The translations under genes and the position numbers were made by a program. Positions 1 to 10,600 of a stretch of DNA of 64,000 nucleotides are shown piece by piece. Every line of letters starts with the position of its first letter. Position 1 is the first letter of the stretch. The DNA is from an uncultured Schlesneria sp. (GTDB taxonomy: Bacteria > Planctomycetota > Planctomycetia > Planctomycetales > Planctomycetaceae). The notes beneath the pieces are model-generated. The model worked only from the letters and a program-made list of their open reading frames with translations. It ran no database searches and had not been told where the DNA came from. The stretch spans positions 110,706-174,705 of the forward strand of contig CAILLA010000057.1 of NCBI GenBank assembly GCA_903834925.1. Reading direction: 5' to 3'.

Positions 1-644
1 CGCCGCAAGGGAATGTTTATGAGCATTTGCTGGCGGACATCTTCAGGAATTGTTTGCCCCATTTCCGTTAACACGACCCCCGGCGCAACCGCATTGACGG
101 TAATATTTCGTGGGGCCAGTTCCTTACTCAAAACCTTGGTTAACGCGATGACTCCCGCTTTTGCTGACGAGTAATTCGCCTGACCGTAGAATCCTACGAC
201 CCCGGAAATCGAGGCCATGCTGACAATCCGACCACCGGCAGTCAGTCGTGATTGAGCGGCTTTGCAAACGTTGTAGACCCCCGTCAGATTGGTGTCGATC
301 ACATCCGACCATTCATCATCGGTCATTTTCTTGACAGATCGATCGCGAATAATCGCCGCATTGTTAATGACGACATCCAGACGCCCAAAACGCTGAATGA
401 TACTATCCAGCATCAGTTCCAACTCGGCTCGATCGCGAACATCCGCGGGCATGGCAATCGCGCGATCACCAAGCGCCGTTGCGGCAGATTTCGCCAGGTT
501 TTGATTGATCCCCTCATTGTCCTCAAAATAGTTCAGAACGACTGTCGCGCCCGCTGCATGTAACGCAGTTGCGGTTGCCAGACCCAGTCCTCGGCCGGCA
601 CCGGTCACTACGGCCACTTTGCCGGATAAATCGATGAAATTCAT
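1..644 (-). CDS. fabG: SDR family oxidoreductase, FabG-type (3-oxoacyl-ACP reductase-like), 3' end outside window
   Basis: A classical short-chain dehydrogenase that probably reduces 3-oxoacyl-ACP with NADPH in fatty-acid synthesis. Reading leftwards from the ATG at 644, the N-terminus has the Rossmann motif TGAGRGLG, then the NNAA motif and the catalytic YSSAK (Tyr and Lys), followed by an APG segment typical of FabG. About 214 codons lie inside the window and the C-terminal 30 or so residues are missing because the window begins at base 1. It lies downstream of cysC on the same strand, separated by a likely terminator. Motifs alone do not separate true FabG from other SDRs such as glucose or acetoacetyl-CoA reductases, so the symbol is tentative. 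Confidence 0.85.
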   Translation of the reverse strand, partial: MNFIDLSGKVAVVTGAGRGLGLATATALHAAGATVVLNYFEDNEGINQNLAKSAATALGDRAIAMPADVRDRAELELMLDSIIQRFGRLDVVINNAAIIRDRSVKKMTDDEWSDVIDTNLTGVYNVCKAAQSRLTAGGRIVSMASISGVVGFYGQANYSSAKAGVIALTKVLSKELAPRNITVNAVAPGVVLTEMGQTIPEDVRQQMLINIPLR

Positions 645-678
645 AACGCTTTCCCTCGCGAGTCGGAGGAGTTTGAAA

Positions 679-721
679 AGAGGTTAATAAAACAACCTCG
701 GCCACAAATTGCGACCGAGGT
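679..721 (-). terminator. Probable intrinsic terminator of cysC
   Basis: On the minus strand, 30 bases after the cysC stop, a 7-bp stem (arms 715-721 and 695-701, ACCTCGG paired with CCGAGGT) is followed by the T-rich run TTGTTTTATTAA. This is the shape of a rho-independent terminator and would separate cysC from the downstream reductase. Confidence 0.6.
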
Positions 722-751
722 CTCTGTCCAGGCAATTACGGCTCACAGCAA

Positions 752-1363
752 TCAGGCCGTAATGATGCCGTGTTTTTCGAGATACGCAATCACTTCGTCA
801 GCCAATTGATCAATATTCTTGTTGTCGGAATCGAGAACCAGTTCCGGGTTGATTGGAGCCTCATAGGGATCAGAGATCCCGGTGAAATTCTTGATTTCGC
901 CAGCGCGAGCCTTCTTATAGAGACCCTTTGGGTCTCGCTTTTCACACGTTTCAAGCGACGCATTCACAAAGACTTCGACGAATTCGCCCGCTGGAATGAT
1001 TTCTCGCACTTTGTCACGGTCACTCCGATACGGCGAAACAAAGGCCGTCAATGTAATGCAGCCAGCGGAGGCAAAGAGTTTCCCGACTTCGCCAATCCGG
1101 CGAATGTTTTCAGTTCGATCTTCTGCCGAGAATGTCAGGTTCTTATTGAGACCCAGACGAATGTTGTCGCCGTCTAGGACAAACGTATGCTTACCGCGTT
1201 GATGGAGTTTGAAGTCGACAGCGTTCGCGATTGTGCTTTTCCCACAACCTGAAAGGCCGGTAAACCACACGACCGCCCCTTTGTGGCCATTCAAGTTCCA
1301 ACGGTCTTCCTTTGACACTGCGTGCGTGTGCCAGGTGACGTTGGTGGCCTTCTGCTCGGTCAT
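752..1363 (-). CDS. cysC: Adenylyl-sulfate kinase (APS kinase)
   Basis: Phosphorylates adenosine 5'-phosphosulfate with ATP to PAPS, the sulfate donor for sulfation and sulfate assimilation. The roughly 203-residue protein has the P-loop GLSGCGKST near residue 36, the DGDNIR motif, the FVSPYR variant of the APS-kinase FISPYR motif and the KDPKGLYKKARAG-like region (here RDPKGLYKKARAG). Length is normal for stand-alone CysC. I chose the ATG at 1363, which has AAGG nine bases upstream, over an in-frame TTG three codons earlier that has no room for a ribosome site. No sulfate adenylyltransferase gene is adjacent, so its role could be in sulfation of polysaccharides, which is an inference. Confidence 0.95.
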   Translation of the reverse strand: MTEQKATNVTWHTHAVSKEDRWNLNGHKGAVVWFTGLSGCGKSTIANAVDFKLHQRGKHTFVLDGDNIRLGLNKNLTFSAEDRTENIRRIGEVGKLFASAGCITLTAFVSPYRSDRDKVREIIPAGEFVEVFVNASLETCEKRDPKGLYKKARAGEIKNFTGISDPYEAPINPELVLDSDNKNIDQLADEVIAYLEKHGIITA

Positions 1364-1405
1364 GGACAGCAACCTTGAATATTCGCTTAACCCGGATGAT
1401 GCGTT

Positions 1406-1462
1406 AGCCCGACGCGCAAGCGAGGGTCTTCATTGTGTTCACCCTCGCTTGCGCGTCGGGCT
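1406..1462. repeat. Palindromic dispersed repeat, family A copy 1
   Basis: Two perfect 22-base inverted arms (1406-1427 and 1441-1462, core GCGCAAGCGAGGG) surround a 13-base loop. A leader of about 20 bases (CTTAACCCGGATGATGCG) precedes it. The same leader and arms recur at 24669-24743, and the arms at 33826-33884, always between genes. Confidence 0.9.
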
Positions 1463-1603
1463 ATCGATACTTCGTGTACGATCACGATTGGCAAAGTGTA
1501 GGGATCGAAGGAAACTGTTGGAAGCTTCGACTGTTCTCACAATAAAAGTGCGAATGCTGTCGGTTTTGTTGAGTCGGATTTCCCCTGCTCAAGGTTTCGT
1601 GCC

Positions 1604-1628
1604 GCACGGGCTGAAAGCCCATGCTACA
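1604..1628. repeat. Short dispersed repeat, family B copy 1
   Basis: The sequence CGCACGGGCTGAAAGCCCAT plus GCTAC contains the small hairpin GGGCT/AGCCC. A near-identical copy (one base shorter in the loop) lies at 26969-26992, also intergenic and also preceded by AAGGTTT. Confidence 0.75.
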
Positions 1629-1636
1629 CGGCCTCG

Positions 1637-2659
1637 TTATTCGGTGAGTGCGTTCACGGCGGGAATGAAATCGATCGCGATCGAGGACAGAACCTCACTC
1701 ACCTTCGACCGGTCTTGTTCCGTGACTGCACTAAACGGCGGTGCGAGTTGGTCGGAACAGACCCCTGTGACTGCAAGAGCGGACTTCAGTCCCCGCAGGT
1801 AACCGGATGGCCCGTCCCCCAGAACATTATACAACCGACCGAGACGGACAACATCCGCTTGTAATCGATCCATTGCAGCCTGATCGCGACGCTCTGCCGC
1901 GTGAAAAAGGTTCACGAAAAGCTGTGGATATAGATTGGCACCCCCGTTGACTCCACCGTCGCCACCCATGATGACGGATTCGGCGGTCAAGTGTTCGGGA
2001 CCGATCAGGAATGTCCAGTCAGGTCGAACCTGGCGCAGTTCAAGTAGCTTTCGGTAAGCGTCAATGTCACCGGAACTGTCTTTTAGGCCACAAATGTTTT
2101 TGTGCGTTGTCAGGCGTTCTACGGTTTCAAACGACAGCGAGAGTTTCACACACGACGGCATGTTGTAGACGAACAGTGGCAATGGCGACTGTTCAGCGAT
2201 CCGGAAAAGGAAATTGCCAACTTCAATCTGCCCGACCGAGAAGTAGTAAGGTGGTGCTGCAACGACGGCTCGTGCGCCGACTCCCTGGGCGAATCGCGAC
2301 AATTCCAACGCTTCTTCGATCGACGTGTCAGTGACGCCGACCAGCACCGGAATTCGACCAGCGACCAACTCACAAGTTCGTTCGACCAACTCGTATCGCA
2401 ATCGATAGGAAAGACTGGGGCCTTCGCCGGTCGTCCCCAGTACGAACAGTCCGGCCACACCCGCTTCAATTTGGTTCGAGATCAGTCGTTCCAAACCGGG
2501 ATGATCCAGCCCATCCTGGCCTTTTAGGGGCGTCACCATAGGCGGGACGATCCCTCGAATTCGTGGCAGAACTGTTGATGGCGATTGAGATGGCAACACA
2601 GAAGAAGACTCCAATGACCTGTATCGAAAATGGGGATCAGATCCAAGTTTATCGACCAT
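1637..2659 (-). CDS. Dihydrodipicolinate synthase / N-acetylneuraminate lyase family aldolase
   Basis: A class I aldolase-type TIM barrel that forms a Schiff base with 2-oxo acids. Visible signatures are GTTGEG near the barrel entrance, YNMPS with the catalytic Tyr, and GLKDSSGD with the Schiff-base Lys. The Arg that follows the Tyr motif in true DapA and binds the dicarboxylate is Cys here, so lysine biosynthesis is unlikely; a sugar-acid lyase such as a sialate or deoxygluconate enzyme is more plausible. The start is uncertain: ATG at 2659 leaves about 40 residues before the domain, while a GTG at 2599 has GGAG nine bases upstream. It follows the symporter gene by nine bases, suggesting co-transcription and a shared substrate. 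Confidence 0.88.
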   Translation of the reverse strand: MVDKLGSDPHFRYRSLESSSVLPSQSPSTVLPRIRGIVPPMVTPLKGQDGLDHPGLERLISNQIEAGVAGLFVLGTTGEGPSLSYRLRYELVERTCELVAGRIPVLVGVTDTSIEEALELSRFAQGVGARAVVAAPPYYFSVGQIEVGNFLFRIAEQSPLPLFVYNMPSCVKLSLSFETVERLTTHKNICGLKDSSGDIDAYRKLLELRQVRPDWTFLIGPEHLTAESVIMGGDGGVNGGANLYPQLFVNLFHAAERRDQAAMDRLQADVVRLGRLYNVLGDGPSGYLRGLKSALAVTGVCSDQLAPPFSAVTEQDRSKVSEVLSSIAIDFIPAVNALTE

Positions 2660-2668
2660 CAATCAAAA

Positions 2669-4204
2669 TCACGTTGCCAATTCCTGAATTCCGGAGATTT
2701 CTTGCTCGTCTGCCTGCCGGTCTTCGCGAATTTGCCGTTTTGCAAACCGACTGACAACAAGTCCAACCAGCAAAATCGTCAACGTTCCTACCACGATGAT
2801 CATGTTGTCGTGAAATGGACTGACCAGCCACATTGCGTGGTTCGCAGCAAAAAAGTCTTTATAGAGTGGTGAAAGTGTCATCCAGGCAATCACCGTTACA
2901 CCGGCAGCAACACCGATGGCGGCATGTTTCGACGTGGCGCGGCGAGAGAGCAACCCCAGCAGAAACAATCCCAGCATTCCGCCGCTGAAGATTCCGGCGA
3001 GCTTCCACCAGACATCAAGGGCGGACTTCACTTGAATCATGGCCAGAGCCGCAAAAATACTGAGTGCCCCCATTACGAATGTCGACAAGTGGAGAACCAG
3101 CATGGATTCTCTCTCGCTGGCAGCAGGTCGAAAATAACGGCGATGGATATCGCAAAGATACAGCGTCGCACAACAGTTCAGATTGGAATCCATGGCGGCG
3201 GAAAAAATCGCAGCCAGGACAAGCCCCATCAGACCCGGTGGTAATTCTGTTCCGATGAAATAGGGGAACACTGCGTCTGGTTTAATTCCTTCTGGCAACA
3301 CACCGGGACGTTGTCCGTACAACACGAATAACGCAGTTCCCATAAAAAAGAACGCGGCGCTCAACGGGATGAAGCACAGACCTCCCATCCAGACACTGCG
3401 TCCTGCGTCCCCGTCTGACTTCGCGGTTGCGTAACGCTGGATGTACCCTTGATCGATACCAAAGTTCTGCAAATGTGTGACCATCCCGTACATCAACACG
3501 ACCCAGAAGGTTGATTCCGAGATGCTGCTTCCGAAATCACCGAGGCTGAATTTGTGATTCTGGACAGCCACTCGGATCAATTCCGGCGTACCACCGTCGA
3601 TTTCCATCACGACCGAGATCAGGCAGATCACCACACCGGCGACCAGAACAGCCGACTGAACAACACCTGTCCAGATTACTCCTTCTGTTCCGCCAAAAAG
3701 TGGATAAATTGTGATGGCAATGCCACTGATCACGATGATCGTGGTGACATCCAATCCAACAAGGGGTGCCAGTGCGAGAGCCAGCAAATAAAGAATTGTC
3801 CCCAACCTTGCGAGTTGGGTCAGCAGAAAGCAAACGACGCCATAAGTTCTAGCCCAGGGTCCGAATCGTTCTTCAAAGTGCTCGTAGGCAGAGACTTGCC
3901 CGGAGCGGCGGTAAAACGGGACAAAATACTTGACAGAAATCCAGGCAGCCAAAGGCATCGAAAGGGCCAGGACGAAAGCGTTCCAGTTGTGCTGGTAGGC
4001 TTTGCCGGGATTCGCGATGAAGCTGATGCTGCTGATATAAGACCCAAAAATGGATAACCCGATAGCCCAGCCGGGGATCGATCTGCCTGCGGACATGAAT
4101 TGTTCAGCGGAACTGGCTCGTCGAGCGAACCAGCAACCGAAACCAACAACGCCGATCAGGTAAACAGTCAGCACGGCGAGGTCGAGCGAACGATCGGGAG
4201 GCAT
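2669..4204 (-). CDS. Sodium:solute symporter (SSS family)
   Basis: An inner-membrane permease of the SSS/SGLT family that couples uptake of an organic solute to sodium entry. The protein of about 511 residues shows around 13 hydrophobic segments, beginning with LDLAVLTVYLIGVVGFG, and the family-typical A-G-R-S-I-P-G-W and GSYISSISFIANPGKAY regions early on. The ATG at 4204 places the first helix near the N-terminus; an in-frame GTG at 4222 is less likely. With the downstream aldolase it resembles sialic-acid or sugar-acid uptake operons, but the substrate cannot be read from the sequence. A 16-base palindrome at 4364-4379 lies upstream and could be an operator. Confidence 0.93.
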   Translation of the reverse strand: MPPDRSLDLAVLTVYLIGVVGFGCWFARRASSAEQFMSAGRSIPGWAIGLSIFGSYISSISFIANPGKAYQHNWNAFVLALSMPLAAWISVKYFVPFYRRSGQVSAYEHFEERFGPWARTYGVVCFLLTQLARLGTILYLLALALAPLVGLDVTTIIVISGIAITIYPLFGGTEGVIWTGVVQSAVLVAGVVICLISVVMEIDGGTPELIRVAVQNHKFSLGDFGSSISESTFWVVLMYGMVTHLQNFGIDQGYIQRYATAKSDGDAGRSVWMGGLCFIPLSAAFFFMGTALFVLYGQRPGVLPEGIKPDAVFPYFIGTELPPGLMGLVLAAIFSAAMDSNLNCCATLYLCDIHRRYFRPAASERESMLVLHLSTFVMGALSIFAALAMIQVKSALDVWWKLAGIFSGGMLGLFLLGLLSRRATSKHAAIGVAAGVTVIAWMTLSPLYKDFFAANHAMWLVSPFHDNMIIVVGTLTILLVGLVVSRFAKRQIREDRQADEQEISGIQELAT

Positions 4205-4610
4205 GATTGGTCCAGTGATCACAGAAACGTAAGGGTAAATTTGGGAAGAATCGGCACAATCGGGCTGTTCGACTCTTGGTGCATGCTATACTCAGCAATC
4301 ACTTTCAGAAAACTCAGCCACCGATTTCAAAAAAAGGTATGGTTGAATACTTTTGGTAAAATCAGCGCTTGCAAGCGCTTGGTCCGCCTGCGTAATCTTT
4401 TTGGACATTGTCAAACAAACTTGCGCCATGGTGCCAAAGTGGGGACAGCGCAGATATTGCAATAGCGAAAATCGGGTCAACGTACCCGTGAAAAGTATAG
4501 TTTTTTGACCAGAGGATCGGTCGCCGCGTCAGTTGAGAAGCATGCTCATCGTCGCGGTCAATTGTTTTGGTAAACCTTCCGCAAAGCTCGGTGAAAAAAA
4601 GGCAGCTCCC
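4205..4610. other. Divergent intergenic region
   Basis: Spacer between the symporter (minus) and the giant cadherin gene (plus). Apart from the palindrome at 4364-4379 and AT-rich patches near 4328-4362 and 4490-4508, I see no gene. In-frame TTG (4533) and ATG (4542) codons precede the chosen cadherin start. Confidence 0.6.
4364..4379. promoter_or_regulatory. 16-bp perfect palindrome, LacI-family-like operator candidate
   Basis: AGCGCTTGCAAGCGCT is a perfect palindrome. The overlapping TGCAAGCGCTTGG partly fits the LacI-family operator shape TGNAANCGNTTNCA. It lies 160 bases upstream of the symporter-aldolase operon and about 230 bases upstream of the cadherin gene. No regulator gene of that family is in the window, so the role is an inference. 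Confidence 0.45.
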
Positions 4611-7600
4611 ATGGTTCTACGTTCTTGGTTGGCATCGGTTTTTGGGCGTTTGAAGGTTTCAACGATTCGCGCACGGAATCGCAAACGGAGAACCGTTCTG
4701 TCGCCAGCACCAAGCATGGTGGAAATGCTCGAACACCGACGAATGCTCTCCAATTTGGTTGTGACGACAGCCGGAACAATTACGATCAACGAAAATTCTC
4801 AAGTCTATCCCTATCCAAGCTTTAATAGCTTCGCGGCAGGTGACGCAATCCCGAATTCACACGTCGCAGTGTTTGACCCCAATACCGGCACTCCACCTCC
4901 AGTGTATACGACTGGGAACACTGTTATCACGAACGGTAACATCAACAACGCGTTCACGATCACGAATGGCGACAGCCTGATCGTCAATAACCCTTGGGCC
5001 CTTGATGCCAGTGTGACGCCAAGCTTCACGCTGACGTTTACGTCGACGGATTCAGCGGGAAATACTGGTACGGCTACCCTGACGATCAACTTGAGATCGC
5101 TACATAACCGACCGGTTGTACCACAGTTTCCATATCAAAGCGTTGGCAACGCACCTGGGGGCTTCGGAAGCATTGGTGCCGACGGACAGATCATCCAAGG
5201 GGGTGATGACAACGTCAGTTCGCCAGCGAATTATCCTGCAGGCCCATTGGCCACAACATTCCAATCCCAGGGGGCAAACGTACTTCACGTTGCCGAAAAC
5301 AGTCCTTCTGGGACGATCGTTGGCGTGGTGAACGCTTTCAACCCCGACGACGCGGCTTCGACATCGCTACTAACCTATGCCTTCGTAGGGACGGTGCCAG
5401 GCTTCAATGCCAATCAACCGGCGTTTTCGATTGACCCCTTCACAGGGACCGTACGCGTCATTGATCCCACGTTCCTGGACTTTGAAGCACGCGCAAATGG
5501 GTCCGGCGTGAGTAATCTGGGAATGGGTGGTCTGACCGTTAACGGTGCCGCGCCGTATCAAGACGACATGCTTTACTTTCAAGTTCGTGTGACAGACCCC
5601 AGTGGTTTCACGTCCGCAACAACGATCCCCAGCTCGCTGAACGTGCCGAACGCAGGCAAAGTAAGTGACACTTACGTCTTCGTTCGACTGCTTGACGTTG
5701 GCGAAACTCTGCCAAGCCTTACGAAAGCCACGACTAACTTAAGTGTTCCCGAAACCGCGCTAAATACCACAAGTGTCGGTTTCTTCGACATGATTAACGG
5801 GACGCCTGATTTCGGTTACCCCGGCTACCCGGCACCTGGAAATATTCGCGTAGCGAGCGCCGGTTTTAATGCTCTTGAACCACAACAGCGGATGAGCTTC
5901 TTCATCGTCGGCGGAAATAATCCCGTACCCGGAAGCGGCAACGTCAACGGCCCGTTTGCGATCAATCCGGATACCGGTGAAGTGACGATCGCGACGACGA
6001 ATGCTTTGAGTTACTCGCAAGTCACTTCATACAACTTGCAGATTAAGATCGTCACAAACAATCCTGACGCGGATAACCTTGGTTTTACCCAGAACGTTGC
6101 ACCGTTGTCAGAAATCGCAACGCTGCACATTGACGTGCTTCCAAGGGCATTGCCGATTACCGTCGCTCCATCGTTCACATACTCCATTCCGGAAGCTTCG
6201 CTGAATGGTACATTTGTCGGTCCAGTCGTTGCGACAGATCCAGATACGCTGGCTCCGAATGGACTTGGCGTCATCTCGTACAGCATCCTCAGCGGCAATT
6301 CGATCTTTATCAATGGCACGAATTACAATGGGATTTTTGCAATTGATAGTAAAGGGAATGTCTCGGTCAAGAATGTGACGGGACTCTCCAATGTTGCAGT
6401 ACTCAGCTATTTGCAACAGAATTCGTTTACGCTCAGCGTGCTTGTCACGAACACCGTCGCGACCAAGTTAGGCACATTTACGACGACCGCGAATACCGTT
6501 GTGAATATCAATCTTACCAAGGTTGATTCGACACCACCGGTCATGACACCCGGCAGTGCAACAATTCCGGAACATTCCCCCCAAGGGGCGGTAGTTGGAC
6601 AGGTGGTTGCCCAAGCAGGCCAATCGGACTTCAATATCGCGAATTACTCAATTGTCAGCGGCAATACAAACGGTGCGTTCGCAATTAACGCATTGACCGG
6701 TCAACTCACCGTAAATAATTCCGCCGCATTGGGTTATTACTTCGTACCGAATCACCAATTTGTACTAACAGTGAAGGCAATCGATAACGGCACCCCGAAT
6801 GCGTTGTCGGCCACAAGTACCTTCACAATCACGCTGACGCAAGTGAATCAACCGTTGGTGATGTTAGACCAGTCCTTCACGGTAAGCGAAGCGACTCCAA
6901 CGGGACCTGTTGTTGGTACGACCAATGGAACGATCGTCGGTCAGATCAAGATCACTGACCCTGATACGGTGACCGGGATTCCAAACATCCAGTCGATTGT
7001 CATCGCCGGCGGAAATACAGGGGGCGCGTTCACGGTCAACCTGCAGGGGCAGATTGTTGTTGTGAACCCGGCAGCGGTTGTGTGGGACGTTAATTCATCC
7101 TTCTCGCTCGTCGTCACCGTTACCGAAGCGGGGATCCCAGCATTCGCGACGACTGCGACCATGACGGTTTCCGTCATTCAACAGCGTGAAGCCCCCATCG
7201 TCGCGACTCAAACCTTCAACGTGGCGCAGCATAGCCTTGCAGGAACAATGGTCGGGACTGTAAATGCCAGTGACCGTGACAATTTCTCGGTACCGCTTTC
7301 GTATGCAATCACGGGTGGTAATTCACTTGGTGCGTTTGCGATTGACTCTGTCACAGGCATTATCACTGTGACCGATCCACATCTGGTCGACTTTAACACG
7401 AATTCTCTGTTCAATCTGACGATTACTGTCACCGATGCAGGTAGTCCGGCTTACTCAACCTCCGTCTCGGATACTGTCTACTTGCTTCAGGGTCAAGCTC
7501 CCGCGTTGCCCCAGAACGTGTCAGCGACAATCCCGGAACACAGTCCTAACTTAACACCAGTTACTTCGATTAACGCTATTCCAAACAGTGGAACTGCTCC

Positions 7601-10600
7601 TTACACGTATTCCATCATCGGTGGTAATACCAACAACGCGTTTGCGATTGACCCTAACAGCGGCAACATCACCGTCAACAACAGTGCAGCTCTTGGATTC
7701 CTGAAAAACCCAGTGTTCGGGCTCAGGGTACTGGCTGTTGATAGCGAATCACCTTCGCTTGGTGATACTGCAACCGTCACGATTAATTTGAGCTTTGTTG
7801 ACGCGGCACCCGCGCTGATTAACCTGGAATCGACGCCGGTGACTTACGTCGAAGACATCAACTCTTATGCCGTAGTCCCCGTGACATCGTCCGTCGTGGC
7901 AATTTCGCCGGAATTGGATAATGCGTCATCGGCGACTGTTCAGATTACTGGCAACTATCAGCAGGGTGAAGATCAACTGATCTACCCGGCACAAATTGGG
8001 AGCATCACCAGTTTCTGGGACTCAACATCTGGCACTTTGACGCTGTCAGGCAACGATACGTTTACGAATTACCGTTACGCATTGCAGTCGATCCAATACC
8101 AGGATCTGTCCCACAATCCGAGCGCGGCTATTCGAACACTCTCCTTCCAGATTACTGACTTCAATAATCTGAGCAATGCAGGGAATCTTTCGAGCACTGT
8201 CGTAACACGCCAGATCGATGTGATCCCGGTGAATAATCCACCGGTGCTGACATCGGTGATTTTCACAACCCCCTACACCGAGGGGCAAGGCGCGGTTGCG
8301 ATTAACCCGGCAATCACGGTCAACGATGTCGATAACACGAGTCTGTTGAACGCCACAGTAACGATCACCAATTACGTCCCTGCGGAAGACGTACTTGGAT
8401 TCACGAACGACGGCGCAACAATGGGCGACATCAGTATTGTTGGCAACGCAAATGGAGTTTTGAGTTTGACTTCGCCATCGGGGATGGCAACGTTGGCACA
8501 ATGGCAGGCGGCACTTGAAGCGGTGACCTACACCAACACCAGCGGAAACCTCAACCCGATCAACCCCACGATAACGTTTACCGTCGATGATGGCCAATCG
8601 ATCAATAACATCAGCAATACGCTGTCGACAACGGTCATTATTGGGGCTGTCTTCCCACCAGTCCTGTCTGGTGGAAGTACGCTGGCTTACACGGAAGAAG
8701 ATCCTGCCACTGCGATTAACCCGTCGATTACGGTTTCGTCTGCAAGCAGCTCGACTCTCGCTTCAGCGACGATCACGCTGACAACTTACTTCGCCAATCA
8801 GGATGTTCTTGGTTTCGTTAACAATCCCGTCACGATGGGAAACATCGCCATTCAGTCCAATTTCGGTGGCGTATTGACACTTATCTCGGCAGGCGCAACC
8901 GCGACCGTCGCTCAGTGGCAATCGGCTCTACGTGCGGTGACCTACTCCAATGCGAATTGGGTACTTGGTACACCGCTCACGAAAACCGTGTCGTTCCAGG
9001 TCAATGATGGGGCGAACGTCAATCCAACCAGCAATGTGATCCAGAGCACGATCAACATTACAACGGTTAATGATTCGCCTGTTCTCTCGAATATCGAATC
9101 CACACCTGTCGGTTTTGTCCAGAACACGACGGTTAAGGTGACTTCGACGCTCAAGACATCCGATATTGACAGTGCTAATCTGACCGGAGCTGTCGTTCAG
9201 ATCACCGGAAACTACAAATCCGGTCAGGATTTGCTGCAATTCACCAATACGGCGAATATCAAGGGGACGTTCAATCCCGCCAATGGTACGCTGACTCTGG
9301 TCGGTACAGATACACTTCCAAACTATCAAGCTGCGTTGCGTTCAATTTCCTATACCACCGGTAATAATCCTGGTCCTCTGGCACGTACCGTCACCTTCAC
9401 GGTGACCGACGATGGCGGTCTGAACAGCAATTCTGTTAGCCGCGCTATTAACGTAACAACTATCGATGCTCCACCGGTCTTATCAGGGATTGAATCCAAC
9501 ACGCTGCAATATATTCAGGACGGTCCACCGAATTATTCGGTCAACAACACCACGCCGATTTCCTTGACGGTTAACGCATCAGATGTTGACAGTCCAAATC
9601 TGACGAGTGCGACGATTCAAATCACTGGGAATTACACGCAATTCCAGGATTTCCTCGTCTTCAATAACACATCCAAGATCAAGGGATCGTGGGACGGAAA
9701 TTCCGGAACGTTGACTCTGAACGGGACGGATACGCTGGCCAATTACACTGCGGCCCTCCAAGCGGTCTCGTATTTCAATCTTCACGACAATCCAAGCTTG
9801 TTGACACGAACTGTCACTTATACCGTTGTTGACGATGGTTTCTTGAGTAGTAACTCGGTCAGCCGAAAAATCAACGTGATTCACGTCAATAAGCCGTCTC
9901 AATTGACGGCCGTTGATACCACGCCTCTGAGTTATACCGAGAACACATCACCGGCAATCGTCGCTCCGAATATTCTCGTTACGGACCCGGACAGCGATTT
10001 CCTGACGGGTGCAACAGTTCAAGTAACTGGGAACTACAATACCGCTCAGAGCATTGATACATTGGCCTTCAAGAACACTGCCAAGATAACCGGCAGTTGG
10101 AACGCATCGACTGGAATATTGACGCTGTCAGGGACAGACTCTGTCAGCAATTACCGAACTGCGTTGCGGTCGATCACGTTCGCCAATATTCAGGATGGTA
10201 CAACAGCTCCACCGCGAACGATCAGCTTCACCGTAACGGATGACGGTGGATTGAGCAGTAACACTGTCACGCGGAGTGTCAACATTACCACCGTCATTAC
10301 CCCTCCGGTTCTTTCCGGAATTGAGACGACGCCGCTTGTCTATCAACTGACGAATGTTTCGGCACCACCGGCACCGGTGACGGCATCGATCGCAATCACG
10401 GATTACGAAACACAGATTTTGAGCTATACATCGATCAAAATCACTGGTAGCTATGTTCCAGGTGAGGACCAGCTGGTCATTGATTCTTCAGCAATCGGTA
10501 CGTTGACTCCGGCCTGGTATGCGAGTACCGGTGAATTGGTATTGTCCGGACTGGCTCCGATCAGCACCTACTTGAAGGCATTGGACGGGGTTGTCTATCT

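Noticed and set aside
1209..1802. Plus-strand open frame of 197 codons
   Set aside because: It lies antisense to cysC and the aldolase and across a palindromic repeat; composition does not look like protein and no motif is present.
8046..8597. Minus-strand open frame of 183 codons
   Set aside because: Antisense to the repeat region of the cadherin-like gene; no recognisable motif.
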